From Eubacterium sp. (GTDB lineage: Bacteria; Bacillota; Clostridia; Lachnospirales; Lachnospiraceae): 64,000 nucleotides of DNA. Position 1 is the first letter of the stretch; each line of letters starts with the position of its first letter. The stretch spans positions 17,980 through 81,979 of the forward strand of contig JAGABX010000091.1 in assembly GCA_017614395.1 (NCBI GenBank), in the 5' to 3' direction. A program made the position numbers and the translations under genes. Shown here piece after piece: positions 52,975-62,174 of the stretch. The notes under the pieces are model-generated. The model did no database searches, was not told the origin of the DNA, and was given only the letters and a program-made list of their open reading frames with translations.

Positions 52975-53003
52975 TTGCAAAAAACGCGCGGATGTGGTAT
53001 CAT
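52975..53003 (+). promoter_or_regulatory. Promoter of the MATE-NRPS-PP2C operon
   Basis: TTGCAA (52975-52980), 17 bases, TATCAT (52998-53003), extended -10 TGG. Divergent from the PP2C promoter with 22 bases between the two -35 boxes. The spacer is 15/17 identical to that of the antitoxin RNA promoter at 9970. Confidence 0.7.
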
Positions 53004-53050
53004 TATTCAGTACGATTGTGTATTTTTTTGAAGTTTGTAGGAGGAGTGGA

Positions 53051-54814
53051 GTGAACGATAGTGGATACAGCAGAAATGCCCGCTTAATTCAAATAAAATA
53101 CAGAGAGTATCTGATACCTTCCGTGCTTACATCTGCCGCGCTGGCCTGCGCGTCGGTGGTTGACAGCGCCATAGTGGGTAACCTGCTGGGGGAAAGGGAG
53201 CTCGCGGCCATAGGAGCCTGTTCACCGATCATAGCATTGGTTAATGCGCTGTTCATGATATTCAATATCGGCGGTTCAACAAAAGCATCCGTTGCCATGG
53301 GAGAGCATGACAGGGAAAGCGCCGACAGATATTACTCCGTTGATATTATAGTCGGTCTTTTAGTTTCCGCGGTTTTTATTGTGGGGATGCTGATTGCGGC
53401 CAAACCTATCACGTATATGCTCTCGGGAAGTGATGAGAAGCTCGCTTCATTAGTGATCATGTATTTTCGTCCGGTTCCTTTTCTGCTGCCCGCGCTTTTT
53501 CTGACGTTAGGTATGGCGCAGTTTATGAAGATAGACGGGAAACCCAAAATGGCATCGTACATTGCGCTTGTATCAAATGCAATCAACCTTGTGCTTGATT
53601 ATGTCCTGATAAAATTCGTTGGACTCGGTCTCACGGGAGCGTCACTCTCTACCCTGCTTGGTTATGTGTTCGGCATAGCGCTGGTCCTGCCATGGTTTCT
53701 GTCAAAGGACAAATCATTTCATTTTGTCAACCCGTTTAAGGGTAAATTCTTCTCCTGCCTGAAAACTGTTCTCGTCGGAGGCTCGTCGAGATTTTTTTAT
53801 CATGTTTCAGACTTTTTCAAAAGGATCATCCTGAATGCCATAGTGCTGTATTGTCTCGGCTCTCCGGGATTATCGGTGCTGACTGTCTGCAATTCGTTAC
53901 TGTTTTTCTCAACATCCATTACCAACGGGGGCGCGGATGCATTTTTGCCGATTGTAGGCTCGCTCCACGGAGAAAAGGATCATTACGGAATCAGGCAATG
54001 CATGAGGGTAGCTCTTATTTTTGTGATATCCGGCTGTGTGATACTCATGGCTGTGATGGTCATAGCTCCCGGTTTTATAGCCGGACTGTTCGGTTTGGAA
54101 GGAGGGGAGACGGAGGAGATCGCGAGATTTGCCATCAGAGTCCTTGCTTTCGCCATACCGGTCATGGGCATCAAAACCAATCTGCAGAATCTGTACAATA
54201 CAACGGGAAGGAGCGTCCTCGCGTCAGCCATGAGCATACTCAGCGGCATAGCATATCTGTGTCTGTTTGCGTTCGGGTTGAGCGCGATTTCGCCGAATCT
54301 GTTCTGGCTGGCGTTTGTCTGCTCGGAAGCTCTGACACTCCTCACCGTTTGGGTGATAGGTATCATTATCAAGAAAAAGGAGCATACACAGGGATATCTG
54401 CTCCTGCAACCGCCTGATCCTGATACCCGGATGGTCAGTTTCACTTTGGAGGCAGACGCGGAATCCGCAGTAGGTCTTTCAGAAAAAGTCCGGCAAGGCG
54501 CTATGAAAATACTTGATGACACTAATCTTGCGAACAGGCTCGCTATGGCGATAGAGGAGATGACGGTAGCGGTTGCGGGAAACGCGAAAGGCAATAAAAA
54601 GCCGCTCATCGATATAACCATAACGAAGACAGATGAGCAGGTGTCGATCAGTTTCAGGGATAACTCGAAACCGAATAATCTGCTGACATTAGACACTGAG
54701 GATACAACGGATAGCGCATTGTCTGCCGAGGGTATGGAGGTGTTTAAAAAGATAGCGAAATCGACGGCGTATTCAAGACAGTTAGGTTTTAATTCAATAC
54801 TTGCGAAATTCTAA
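53051..54814 (+). CDS. MATE-family exporter fused to a C-terminal RsbW-like ATPase domain
   Basis: 587 residues. Residues 1-about 450 are a MATE (multidrug and toxic compound extrusion) transporter with about twelve helices in two bundles (SVVDSAIVGNLLGERELAAIGA, FYHVSDFFKRIILNAIVLYCLG). Residues about 461-587 are an HATPase_c_2/RsbW-like domain: N-box MAIEEMTVAVAGNA (E502), ISFRDNSKPNNL with the nucleotide-binding Asp, and SAEGMEVFKKIAKST. GTG 53051 follows GGAGGAG; the frame is open from 52994. The NRPS gene starts 13 bases after its stop, so it probably exports or helps handle the peptide product under control of the attached kinase-like domain (inference). Confidence 0.87.
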   Translation: MNDSGYSRNARLIQIKYREYLIPSVLTSAALACASVVDSAIVGNLLGERELAAIGACSPIIALVNALFMIFNIGGSTKASVAMGEHDRESADRYYSVDIIVGLLVSAVFIVGMLIAAKPITYMLSGSDEKLASLVIMYFRPVPFLLPALFLTLGMAQFMKIDGKPKMASYIALVSNAINLVLDYVLIKFVGLGLTGASLSTLLGYVFGIALVLPWFLSKDKSFHFVNPFKGKFFSCLKTVLVGGSSRFFYHVSDFFKRIILNAIVLYCLGSPGLSVLTVCNSLLFFSTSITNGGADAFLPIVGSLHGEKDHYGIRQCMRVALIFVISGCVILMAVMVIAPGFIAGLFGLEGGETEEIARFAIRVLAFAIPVMGIKTNLQNLYNTTGRSVLASAMSILSGIAYLCLFAFGLSAISPNLFWLAFVCSEALTLLTVWVIGIIIKKKEHTQGYLLLQPPDPDTRMVSFTLEADAESAVGLSEKVRQGAMKILDDTNLANRLAMAIEEMTVAVAGNAKGNKKPLIDITITKTDEQVSISFRDNSKPNNLLTLDTEDTTDSALSAEGMEVFKKIAKSTAYSRQLGFNSILAKF

Positions 54815-54827
54815 TTAGGAGGCATTT

Positions 54828-57800
54828 ATGAAAAAATATCCATTGTCAAAGGAAGAACTCTCACTTTTTCTTGCGTGTACGATCAACCCGATGAAATACG
54901 CATACTGGATGGGATTTTCAGTCAAATTTCCGGCTGATGAGGATACCGAAAGGATAAAAAATGCGATACGCAAAGTGTTTGAAAGACACCCCATTTTGAA
55001 CGCGCGTTACACTCAGGATGAAAACGGAGAGTTTTATAAATATGATTGTGGTGAGCCTCTGAAATTAGAAGAGATAACCATAGATACCGATGAGCCCGAT
55101 CAATACGACTACTATCCTGAATACGGTCCGGAGGCCGGTGCAGTTTACCGGGCAATTCTGTTTACGGCGCCGAATTCTAAAATCCTCATGGTGCCGCTTC
55201 ACCACATGGTTATGGACGGCACCTCCAGGAAAAATCTCCTTACCGATCTTGAAAAAGCATATCGCGGCGAGGATTTGGGTGAGCCGCTGCTGTTTCCGTA
55301 TGAACTCGGGATCAGGGAAAAGGAGCAGGAATCACTTCCTCAGTATGAGGAGGACAGACAGTGGTATATGCGTCATTTAGATGGTGTTGAGAGCTTTTAT
55401 CCTGAGCCGGATTTACATGAGGATAACATCAGTTTTGGCCAGTTTTTATATCCGTTTGATAATATATCGGGAGAGAAGGTCAAGGAGAAAAAGAACAGTT
55501 CAGGTGTCAGGACCTCAACTATTTTTCTCGGAGCGATGGGGTACACACTCGCGATGTATTCCGGCACTGATGAATCGGTGATCGCCTCCGCCATGTCAGG
55601 AAGAGTAAAGGGACTCGAGGAAGCTGCCGGCATGTTTGTTCGCACATTCCCGACGATCAGCAGGATCAGACCGGACAGGACAGTTGATGAGTATTTGGCG
55701 GATCTAGATCAGCAGACAACAGACGGCCGGAAGCATTCACTTTTTACATACATGGACATGGCTCATGAGCTGGACCTGAGTCTGAAGGTATCATTTGCAT
55801 ATCAGGGGGATATGGCAAGCACGACAATGCTGTTTGACGGCAGGGAGGTCGGGATAGGAAACATCAGGGCCAATGAATCCGACTATGATATGCGTTTGTA
55901 TCTGTGGAGGATGAACGGGAAATATATATTTGAACCGGTGTACAGGAGCAATCTGTACAGCCGTGAGTTCATGGAGAATTTTTCGGCGGCATTTGAACAG
56001 GTGCTGAATGAGATGCTGTCCGCGGAAAAACTCTCTGATATCAATGTCCTTTCGCAGGAACAGGAGGAAAAACTCGACCGATTCAATGAAACCGATACGG
56101 AGTATGAATATACAGATGTAGTCACATTATTCAGGCGGATGGTTTCGAAATATCCGGATAAAAATGCAGTTGTTTTTAATGATATAACAGTTACATATCG
56201 TGAACTTGATGAAGTTTCCGAGCGGATCGGCGCACACCTGAAGGGTCAGGGCATCGGTACCGAGGACGTGGTTTCAATACTGATAAACAGATCACAGTAT
56301 ATGGCTATAGCCTCTATCGGTGTTCTGAAAAGCGGTGCCGCATATCAGCCTCTCGATGCGTCATATCCTCCGGAGAGGCTGGAGTTTATGATAAATGATG
56401 CTTCGGCAAAACTGCTCATAGCGGACAGGGAGCTGGTTAAAAAATGTGTTCCCGGTTATACCGGCCCGATTCTGTATATTGATGAGATAGAAGCTCTGCC
56501 GCAGGCGGATCGTATAGAGACAACGCCTGCTCCGGAGGACAGGTTTATCATGCTGTACACATCAGGTTCTACAGGTGTTCCGAAGGGGGTTATTCTCGAG
56601 CACGGAAACCTGACCACCTACATCAGCTGGTACAGAAAAAATCAGAATCTAACTCCGGAGAGTGTTACCGCTGCATATGCAAGCTATGGTTTTGACGCGA
56701 ATATGCTGGACATGTATCCGACTCTCACAACAGGGAGTACCCTGGTTATTATTCCCGAGGAAATCCGCCTTGACCTGATGGCAATAAATGAATATTACAA
56801 CAAGCATGGAGTGACCAAAGGTTTTATGACCACGCAGGTCGGAAGACAGTTTATGGAGTTTTACAGGGGAGATAAACTGGAGACTCTGTCAGTCGGAGGA
56901 GAAAAGCTGGCTCCGATATATATTGATAACGGCGTTGACCTGGTTAATATCTACGGACCGACAGAGTGTACTGTCAATGTAACTTCATTTACCGTTGACA
57001 AACTGTATCACAGAATACCAATAGGAGTTCCCAATGACAATACTAAGCTCTATGTAGTTGATCCGGAGGGCAGACGCGTTCCGACAGGCGCTCCGGGAGA
57101 ACTGATCGTATCGGGACGTCAGGTGGGGAGAGGATATCTCAACCGTCCTGAAAAAACAGCAGAGGTATTCATAGAGAATCCGTTTGACAAGGATGAAAAA
57201 TATATACGCGCATACAGAACGGGAGATATAGTCAGAATCCTGCCGAACGGGCTGGTTGACTTTGTCGGAAGGAATGATGGACAGGTCAAGATCAGAGGCT
57301 TCCGTATCGAGATGCCGGAGGTTGAAAACGTGATACGCGAATACCCCGACATCAGGGATGTTACCGTACAGGCATTTGATGAGGCGAGCGGAGGCAAGTT
57401 TATAGCCGCCTATATCGTTTCTGACAAAACTATAGATATCAAGTCGCTGAATGATTTTATCCTTGAGCGGAAACCGCCGTATATGGTCCCGGCTGTTACC
57501 ATGCAGATAGACAGCATCCCACTGAATCAGAATCAGAAGGTGAATAAAAAAGCACTTCCGACGCCTGAGTTTTCCGATGAAGAGCAGGAGGAGGATAACA
57601 GAGAAAAAACCCTGTTGGAGGAACAGATCATAGAGGTTCTCGGAAGCGTGTTCTCCGGAGGGAAAATCGGTGTATCGGGAAGCCTTAAAAATTACGGACT
57701 GGATTCGATCAATGCAATCCGCGTGGTTCCTATGCTGAAGGAACGGTTCGGGGTTATAATTCCCGTTGTCGAACTCGTCGGCGGAATGAGTGTAGCGGAT

Positions 57801-60800
57801 ATAGAGACAACTATAATAAAGGCGTGGAATGACATTGTTATGAACAAGGGGGCATCGGACGAGGGAACCGTTCCCGGCGTGTCAGCTCAGACCGCAGCTG
57901 ATGAAAAAGGTCAGTTCCCGCTGTCTTCGGTTCAGCTTGGTGTGTACTATGACGAGGCTCGCAGGGACAACAGCGAGTGTCTGTACAATATCCCCATGTG
58001 TTATGCATTTGACGATGTAAATGCGTCAGAATTGAAGTCTGCAGTAGAAAAAGTTGTAGCCGCGCATGGCAATCTGTCTACCAGGATGGTTTCGGACGGA
58101 GGACAGATCAAGCAGACACGGGTAGATGAGGAGCCGGAGGTTTCGCTTCTTAAAATGAGTGAGGAGGAATTCTCTGATTTCAAAGAGGATTTTGTCCGGC
58201 CGTTTGTAATTACAAAAGACAGACTATACAGGTTCGCGGTAGTAGATACCCCGGAGAAGACATACCTCCTGCAGGATATTCATCATCTCGTATTTGACGG
58301 TCTGTCAAGCGCGATTCTGATCAATGAAATATGCAAGGCTCTCGCCGGTGAGGATATTCCTGCTGAGGAATATGATTATTTTGATTATGTAGCGGATGAG
58401 ATCGCAGATAAAGAGTCAGGAAAGCTACAGGAATCCGGAGAGTTTTTCGACAAAATGTTTTCTGATTATGAGGAACCGGTATCAATTCCGACAGATCTGT
58501 CAGGTCAGGAGGAGGAAGGCAGCATAGGAACATGTGAGGCTGTTATCGGCAAGGATGAAGTGGATAAACTCGCAAAGGAGGCTTCCTCTACTCCTTCATC
58601 GGTATTTCTTGCGGCAGTATTCTATGCGGCATCGCGTTTTGCTTCTACTGACAAGGTTTATCTCTCTACGATATCATCAGGCAGGGACGGCATAAATACT
58701 AACAGAAGCATAGGTATGTTTGTGCATACTATTCCGCTTTTTATGGATTTTTCAGAGAATATGTCGGGGAGTGACCTCATCGGAAGATCTGAGGAGGTTA
58801 TTCGCGACAGCGTACGGAATGAGAGATGGCCGTTTACGGAGATCGCATCCAAATACAGATACAGAACTGAATTGATGTATGAGTATCAGGTCGGTGTGGC
58901 TTCTGACAGCGGAAAGGATATATCATATACCAGATCCTCACTGCGGTTGGAACAGCCGAAGTTTAAAACCACGGTTGCGATTACCGGCACGGATGATTCC
59001 TATCACATAGGCATCAGATATAACGATGCGCTTTACTCGGAAGAGTCCATGAAATTGTTTGCCGGTTGCGTGAAAAATGTTCTCACCCATTTAGCAGCCG
59101 ATCCGTCCGGCGAGGTAAAGAAACTGTCGATGATGGATGAAACAATGAGATCGCAGGTGACTGATTTCGGAAGCTGTAAACATGTCGATCGTGATGTGGA
59201 ATTACTGCATAAAATGATTGAGAAAGCAGCTGTGGAAAACCCCGATCGAAACGCTGTCATTGCATCGGATAAAACACTGACATTCATGCAGTTAAATTCG
59301 ATTGCCAATATCATCGCGCATGAGCTGATGAGCAGAGGAGTGGGCAGCGGAGACAGTGTTGTGCTTTTGCTGCCGAGAAGAGCGTATTATTTTTCGGCAA
59401 TGTTCGGCGTGTTAAAAACAGGGGCTGCGTTTATACCATGTGATCCCGAGTATCCGGCTGACAGGATAGCCCATATACTCTCTGATGCGGATGCAAAATA
59501 TATCATTACAACTGATGAGCATGAGCAGGAGCATGAGCGTGACAAGGTTCTGAACATCTCATCACTCCTCACGGTCAACGGAGCAAATATTTATGAAAAT
59601 ACCGGGTTGATTGATGATCCGGGAGCACCGGATACAGATGTTAATCCGGAAGATTTGGCGTATATGATCTATACGTCGGGTTCGACCGGAAAACCAAAGG
59701 GAGTCGAGCTGACGCATCGCGGAATTGTAAACTATGTTTCCGCTGACGAGGCCAGTCCGTTCTTCTATTACGTCTTGAACGAGATGTCAGCGATCGTATC
59801 GGTAACGACGGTATCGTTTGATATGTCATTCAAGGATACGGTCGGAATTCTCTGCAACGGAAAAACAGTAATTTTTGCAAATGAAGAGCAGATGAATGAT
59901 CCACGCGCGCTGACAGAACTCCTGGAGGGGAAGGGAGCTGATACTTTTTCAGCCACACCATCCCGCCTGTTGCAGTATCTCACGTATGAGCCGTTTGAGG
60001 AGGCATTGAAAAAGTGCAGGCTGATCATCTGCGGAGGCGAGGCCTATCCGAAATCCCTGCTTGAGAGACTGCAGGGCTATAACGGTCCCCGTCTGATGAA
60101 TTCCTACGGCCCGACGGAGATAACGGTTTCCTCAAATATGGCAGAGCTGACAAATGCAGATCATATCAGCGTCGGAAGACCGCTTCCGAATTATGACGAG
60201 TATATAGTTGACAGTGACGGCAATCCTGTTCCGCAGGGCGTGACAGGTGAACTCCTGGTAGGCGGTCCGGGTGTAGCCAGAGGATACAGGGGACTGCCGG
60301 AGATGACGGCAAAGAACTTTACCGAATACAGGGGTCAGAGGGTTTATCATACCGGAGATTACGCGAAATGGGATCCGGAGGGTAACGTTATCATTCTCGG
60401 CAGAAAGGATAACCAGATCAAGCTCAGAGGCCTGCGCATAGAGCTTGATGAGATCATCGGTCTGATAGAGAAACAGCCCTCCATTACAAAGGCGGTTGTT
60501 GTCATCCGAAGCATAAACGGACAGGACAATCTATGTGCGTATTTCACGGCGGATGAGACCATAGATATAGAGAAACTGCGTGACGCGTTAAAAAGCAAAC
60601 TCACTCATTACATGGTTCCCACCGCATATCTGCAGATGGACAGTATTCCTGTTACCGCAAACGGAAAGCTTGACACGAAAAACCTTCCGGAGCCGCAGAC
60701 TGTAGAGCGTGGTGAGTATGTCGAGCCTGTCGGCGAGATCGAGAGCTTTTTCTGTGAAACATTTGCGAGCGTGTTGAAACTTGATAAAGTAGGCGCCGAG

Positions 60801-62174
60801 GATGATTTCTTTGAGCTGGGCGGAACGTCGTTAGTCGTAACGAGCGTTGTTATTGCCGCGCAGGAAAAGGGCTATACATTGAATTACAGTGATGTATTCA
60901 AATATACAACGCCGAGACAGCTGACCATGCTGTTCTCGGAGGATGTTCCGGCAGAGTCTGTGAGCGGTTCCGCGGTATTTGATAAATATGATTACGATGG
61001 CATCAATGAGATCCTGAAGGATAATACGGTCGAGAATTTCCTCGAGGGAGAGAGCCGTGAGATAGGTAATATTTTCCTGACAGGCGCAACCGGGTATATG
61101 GGGATGCATGTGCTGGCCGAGTATCTGAGGAGTGAAAAAGGCAAGGCATACTGTCTCGTGAGAAAGGGAAGCTACAGTTCTCCGAAAAGCCGGTTGAAAA
61201 ATCTGCTGATATATTATTTTGACAGGGAGTTTGTCGATGTTCTTGAGGATCGTGTGATCGCCGTCGACGGAGATGTTGTTTCGTATGATGTTTTTGAGAG
61301 TCTGGAGAATGAACCGATTGATACGGTATTTAACTGTGCCGCGAGCGTCAAGCATTTTTCGAACGGGACTGATATCGAGGATATTAATATAGGCGGTGCC
61401 GTAAACTGCATCAGATTCTGTGAGAAGACAGGCGCGAGACTGATTCATTTTTCGACCACAAGTGTCGGTGGGCATATAGTTGTGCCGCCGGAGCAGAAAC
61501 CACCGGTTTTGACGGAAAAAACACTTTACTTCGGACAGATACTTGATAACCAGTATGTCTCTTCAAAAATGCTTGCGGAGAGAGCGGTGTTTGAGGCAAT
61601 TGCTGAACGGGGACTTGATGCAAAGGTCATCAGGGTGGGAACGCTGGCTGCGCGTGAGTCGGACGGCGAGTTCCAGATTAACGCGGTCACGAACAGTTTC
61701 ATGAGGCGGTTGAATTCATATCAGATGCTGGGATGTTTCCCGTATACGATGATAAATCAGTCTCTGAGATTGGGACCGATTGATGTGAGCGCAAAGGCAT
61801 TTATGCTGTTGGCGCGCACGCCGTCGAAATGCTGTCTGTTCCATGCGATCAACAACAATGTAGTGCCTTTTATTCACGTGATCAGACAGATGCAAAACGA
61901 GGGTATGGATGTCCGTTTAGTTGAGGACTGCGTATTTGACAAGGCGATGGCAGAGGCAGAGAAGGATCCGGAGAAGGCATCACTCCTGCAGAGCATACTT
62001 GCCTATAAAAATCTGGGCGGATCAAAGGCTGTCCCGATCGCGGCGGATTGTAATTATACTACACAGGTTCTCGCCAGATTCGGCTTTTTCTGGAATTCGA
62101 CGACGGATAATTATATTTACAACTTTATTGACGCACTGGGAGGTCTGGGATTTTTTGATGATATTGAAAAATAA
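54828..62174 (+). CDS. Nonribosomal peptide synthetase, C-A-T-C-A-T-R, two modules with reductive release
   Basis: 2448 residues. Order: condensation domain 1 (HHMVMDG at 125-131), adenylation 1 (YTSGSTGVPKG from 577), carrier 1 (S960 in YGLDSINAIR), condensation 2 (HHLVFDG at 1152-1158), adenylation 2 (YTSGSTGKPKG from 1615), carrier 2 (S2001 in LGGTSLVV), and a thioester reductase domain with NADPH motif TGATGYMG (2085-2092) and active Tyr/Lys Y2243/K2247. Both adenylation domains keep the Asp that binds the amino group of alpha-amino acids. Specificity positions aligned by eye with GrsA read D-A-L-F-S-G-I-V-N and D-M-K-S-I-G-S-V-S; I do not assign substrates. The N-terminal C domain implies an acyl cap on the first residue. 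Expected product: an N-acyl dipeptide aldehyde or alcohol, or its cyclised form. AGGAGG precedes ATG. Confidence 0.93.
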   Translation: MKKYPLSKEELSLFLACTINPMKYAYWMGFSVKFPADEDTERIKNAIRKVFERHPILNARYTQDENGEFYKYDCGEPLKLEEITIDTDEPDQYDYYPEYGPEAGAVYRAILFTAPNSKILMVPLHHMVMDGTSRKNLLTDLEKAYRGEDLGEPLLFPYELGIREKEQESLPQYEEDRQWYMRHLDGVESFYPEPDLHEDNISFGQFLYPFDNISGEKVKEKKNSSGVRTSTIFLGAMGYTLAMYSGTDESVIASAMSGRVKGLEEAAGMFVRTFPTISRIRPDRTVDEYLADLDQQTTDGRKHSLFTYMDMAHELDLSLKVSFAYQGDMASTTMLFDGREVGIGNIRANESDYDMRLYLWRMNGKYIFEPVYRSNLYSREFMENFSAAFEQVLNEMLSAEKLSDINVLSQEQEEKLDRFNETDTEYEYTDVVTLFRRMVSKYPDKNAVVFNDITVTYRELDEVSERIGAHLKGQGIGTEDVVSILINRSQYMAIASIGVLKSGAAYQPLDASYPPERLEFMINDASAKLLIADRELVKKCVPGYTGPILYIDEIEALPQADRIETTPAPEDRFIMLYTSGSTGVPKGVILEHGNLTTYISWYRKNQNLTPESVTAAYASYGFDANMLDMYPTLTTGSTLVIIPEEIRLDLMAINEYYNKHGVTKGFMTTQVGRQFMEFYRGDKLETLSVGGEKLAPIYIDNGVDLVNIYGPTECTVNVTSFTVDKLYHRIPIGVPNDNTKLYVVDPEGRRVPTGAPGELIVSGRQVGRGYLNRPEKTAEVFIENPFDKDEKYIRAYRTGDIVRILPNGLVDFVGRNDGQVKIRGFRIEMPEVENVIREYPDIRDVTVQAFDEASGGKFIAAYIVSDKTIDIKSLNDFILERKPPYMVPAVTMQIDSIPLNQNQKVNKKALPTPEFSDEEQEEDNREKTLLEEQIIEVLGSVFSGGKIGVSGSLKNYGLDSINAIRVVPMLKERFGVIIPVVELVGGMSVADIETTIIKAWNDIVMNKGASDEGTVPGVSAQTAADEKGQFPLSSVQLGVYYDEARRDNSECLYNIPMCYAFDDVNASELKSAVEKVVAAHGNLSTRMVSDGGQIKQTRVDEEPEVSLLKMSEEEFSDFKEDFVRPFVITKDRLYRFAVVDTPEKTYLLQDIHHLVFDGLSSAILINEICKALAGEDIPAEEYDYFDYVADEIADKESGKLQESGEFFDKMFSDYEEPVSIPTDLSGQEEEGSIGTCEAVIGKDEVDKLAKEASSTPSSVFLAAVFYAASRFASTDKVYLSTISSGRDGINTNRSIGMFVHTIPLFMDFSENMSGSDLIGRSEEVIRDSVRNERWPFTEIASKYRYRTELMYEYQVGVASDSGKDISYTRSSLRLEQPKFKTTVAITGTDDSYHIGIRYNDALYSEESMKLFAGCVKNVLTHLAADPSGEVKKLSMMDETMRSQVTDFGSCKHVDRDVELLHKMIEKAAVENPDRNAVIASDKTLTFMQLNSIANIIAHELMSRGVGSGDSVVLLLPRRAYYFSAMFGVLKTGAAFIPCDPEYPADRIAHILSDADAKYIITTDEHEQEHERDKVLNISSLLTVNGANIYENTGLIDDPGAPDTDVNPEDLAYMIYTSGSTGKPKGVELTHRGIVNYVSADEASPFFYYVLNEMSAIVSVTTVSFDMSFKDTVGILCNGKTVIFANEEQMNDPRALTELLEGKGADTFSATPSRLLQYLTYEPFEEALKKCRLIICGGEAYPKSLLERLQGYNGPRLMNSYGPTEITVSSNMAELTNADHISVGRPLPNYDEYIVDSDGNPVPQGVTGELLVGGPGVARGYRGLPEMTAKNFTEYRGQRVYHTGDYAKWDPEGNVIILGRKDNQIKLRGLRIELDEIIGLIEKQPSITKAVVVIRSINGQDNLCAYFTADETIDIEKLRDALKSKLTHYMVPTAYLQMDSIPVTANGKLDTKNLPEPQTVERGEYVEPVGEIESFFCETFASVLKLDKVGAEDDFFELGGTSLVVTSVVIAAQEKGYTLNYSDVFKYTTPRQLTMLFSEDVPAESVSGSAVFDKYDYDGINEILKDNTVENFLEGESREIGNIFLTGATGYMGMHVLAEYLRSEKGKAYCLVRKGSYSSPKSRLKNLLIYYFDREFVDVLEDRVIAVDGDVVSYDVFESLENEPIDTVFNCAASVKHFSNGTDIEDINIGGAVNCIRFCEKTGARLIHFSTTSVGGHIVVPPEQKPPVLTEKTLYFGQILDNQYVSSKMLAERAVFEAIAERGLDAKVIRVGTLAARESDGEFQINAVTNSFMRRLNSYQMLGCFPYTMINQSLRLGPIDVSAKAFMLLARTPSKCCLFHAINNNVVPFIHVIRQMQNEGMDVRLVEDCVFDKAMAEAEKDPEKASLLQSILAYKNLGGSKAVPIAADCNYTTQVLARFGFFWNSTTDNYIYNFIDALGGLGFFDDIEK

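Noticed and set aside
61921-62157. Longer N-terminus for the last phosphatase
   Set aside because: The added 79 residues are a shadow of the NRPS reductase domain in another frame; the membrane anchor begins right after ATG 62158.
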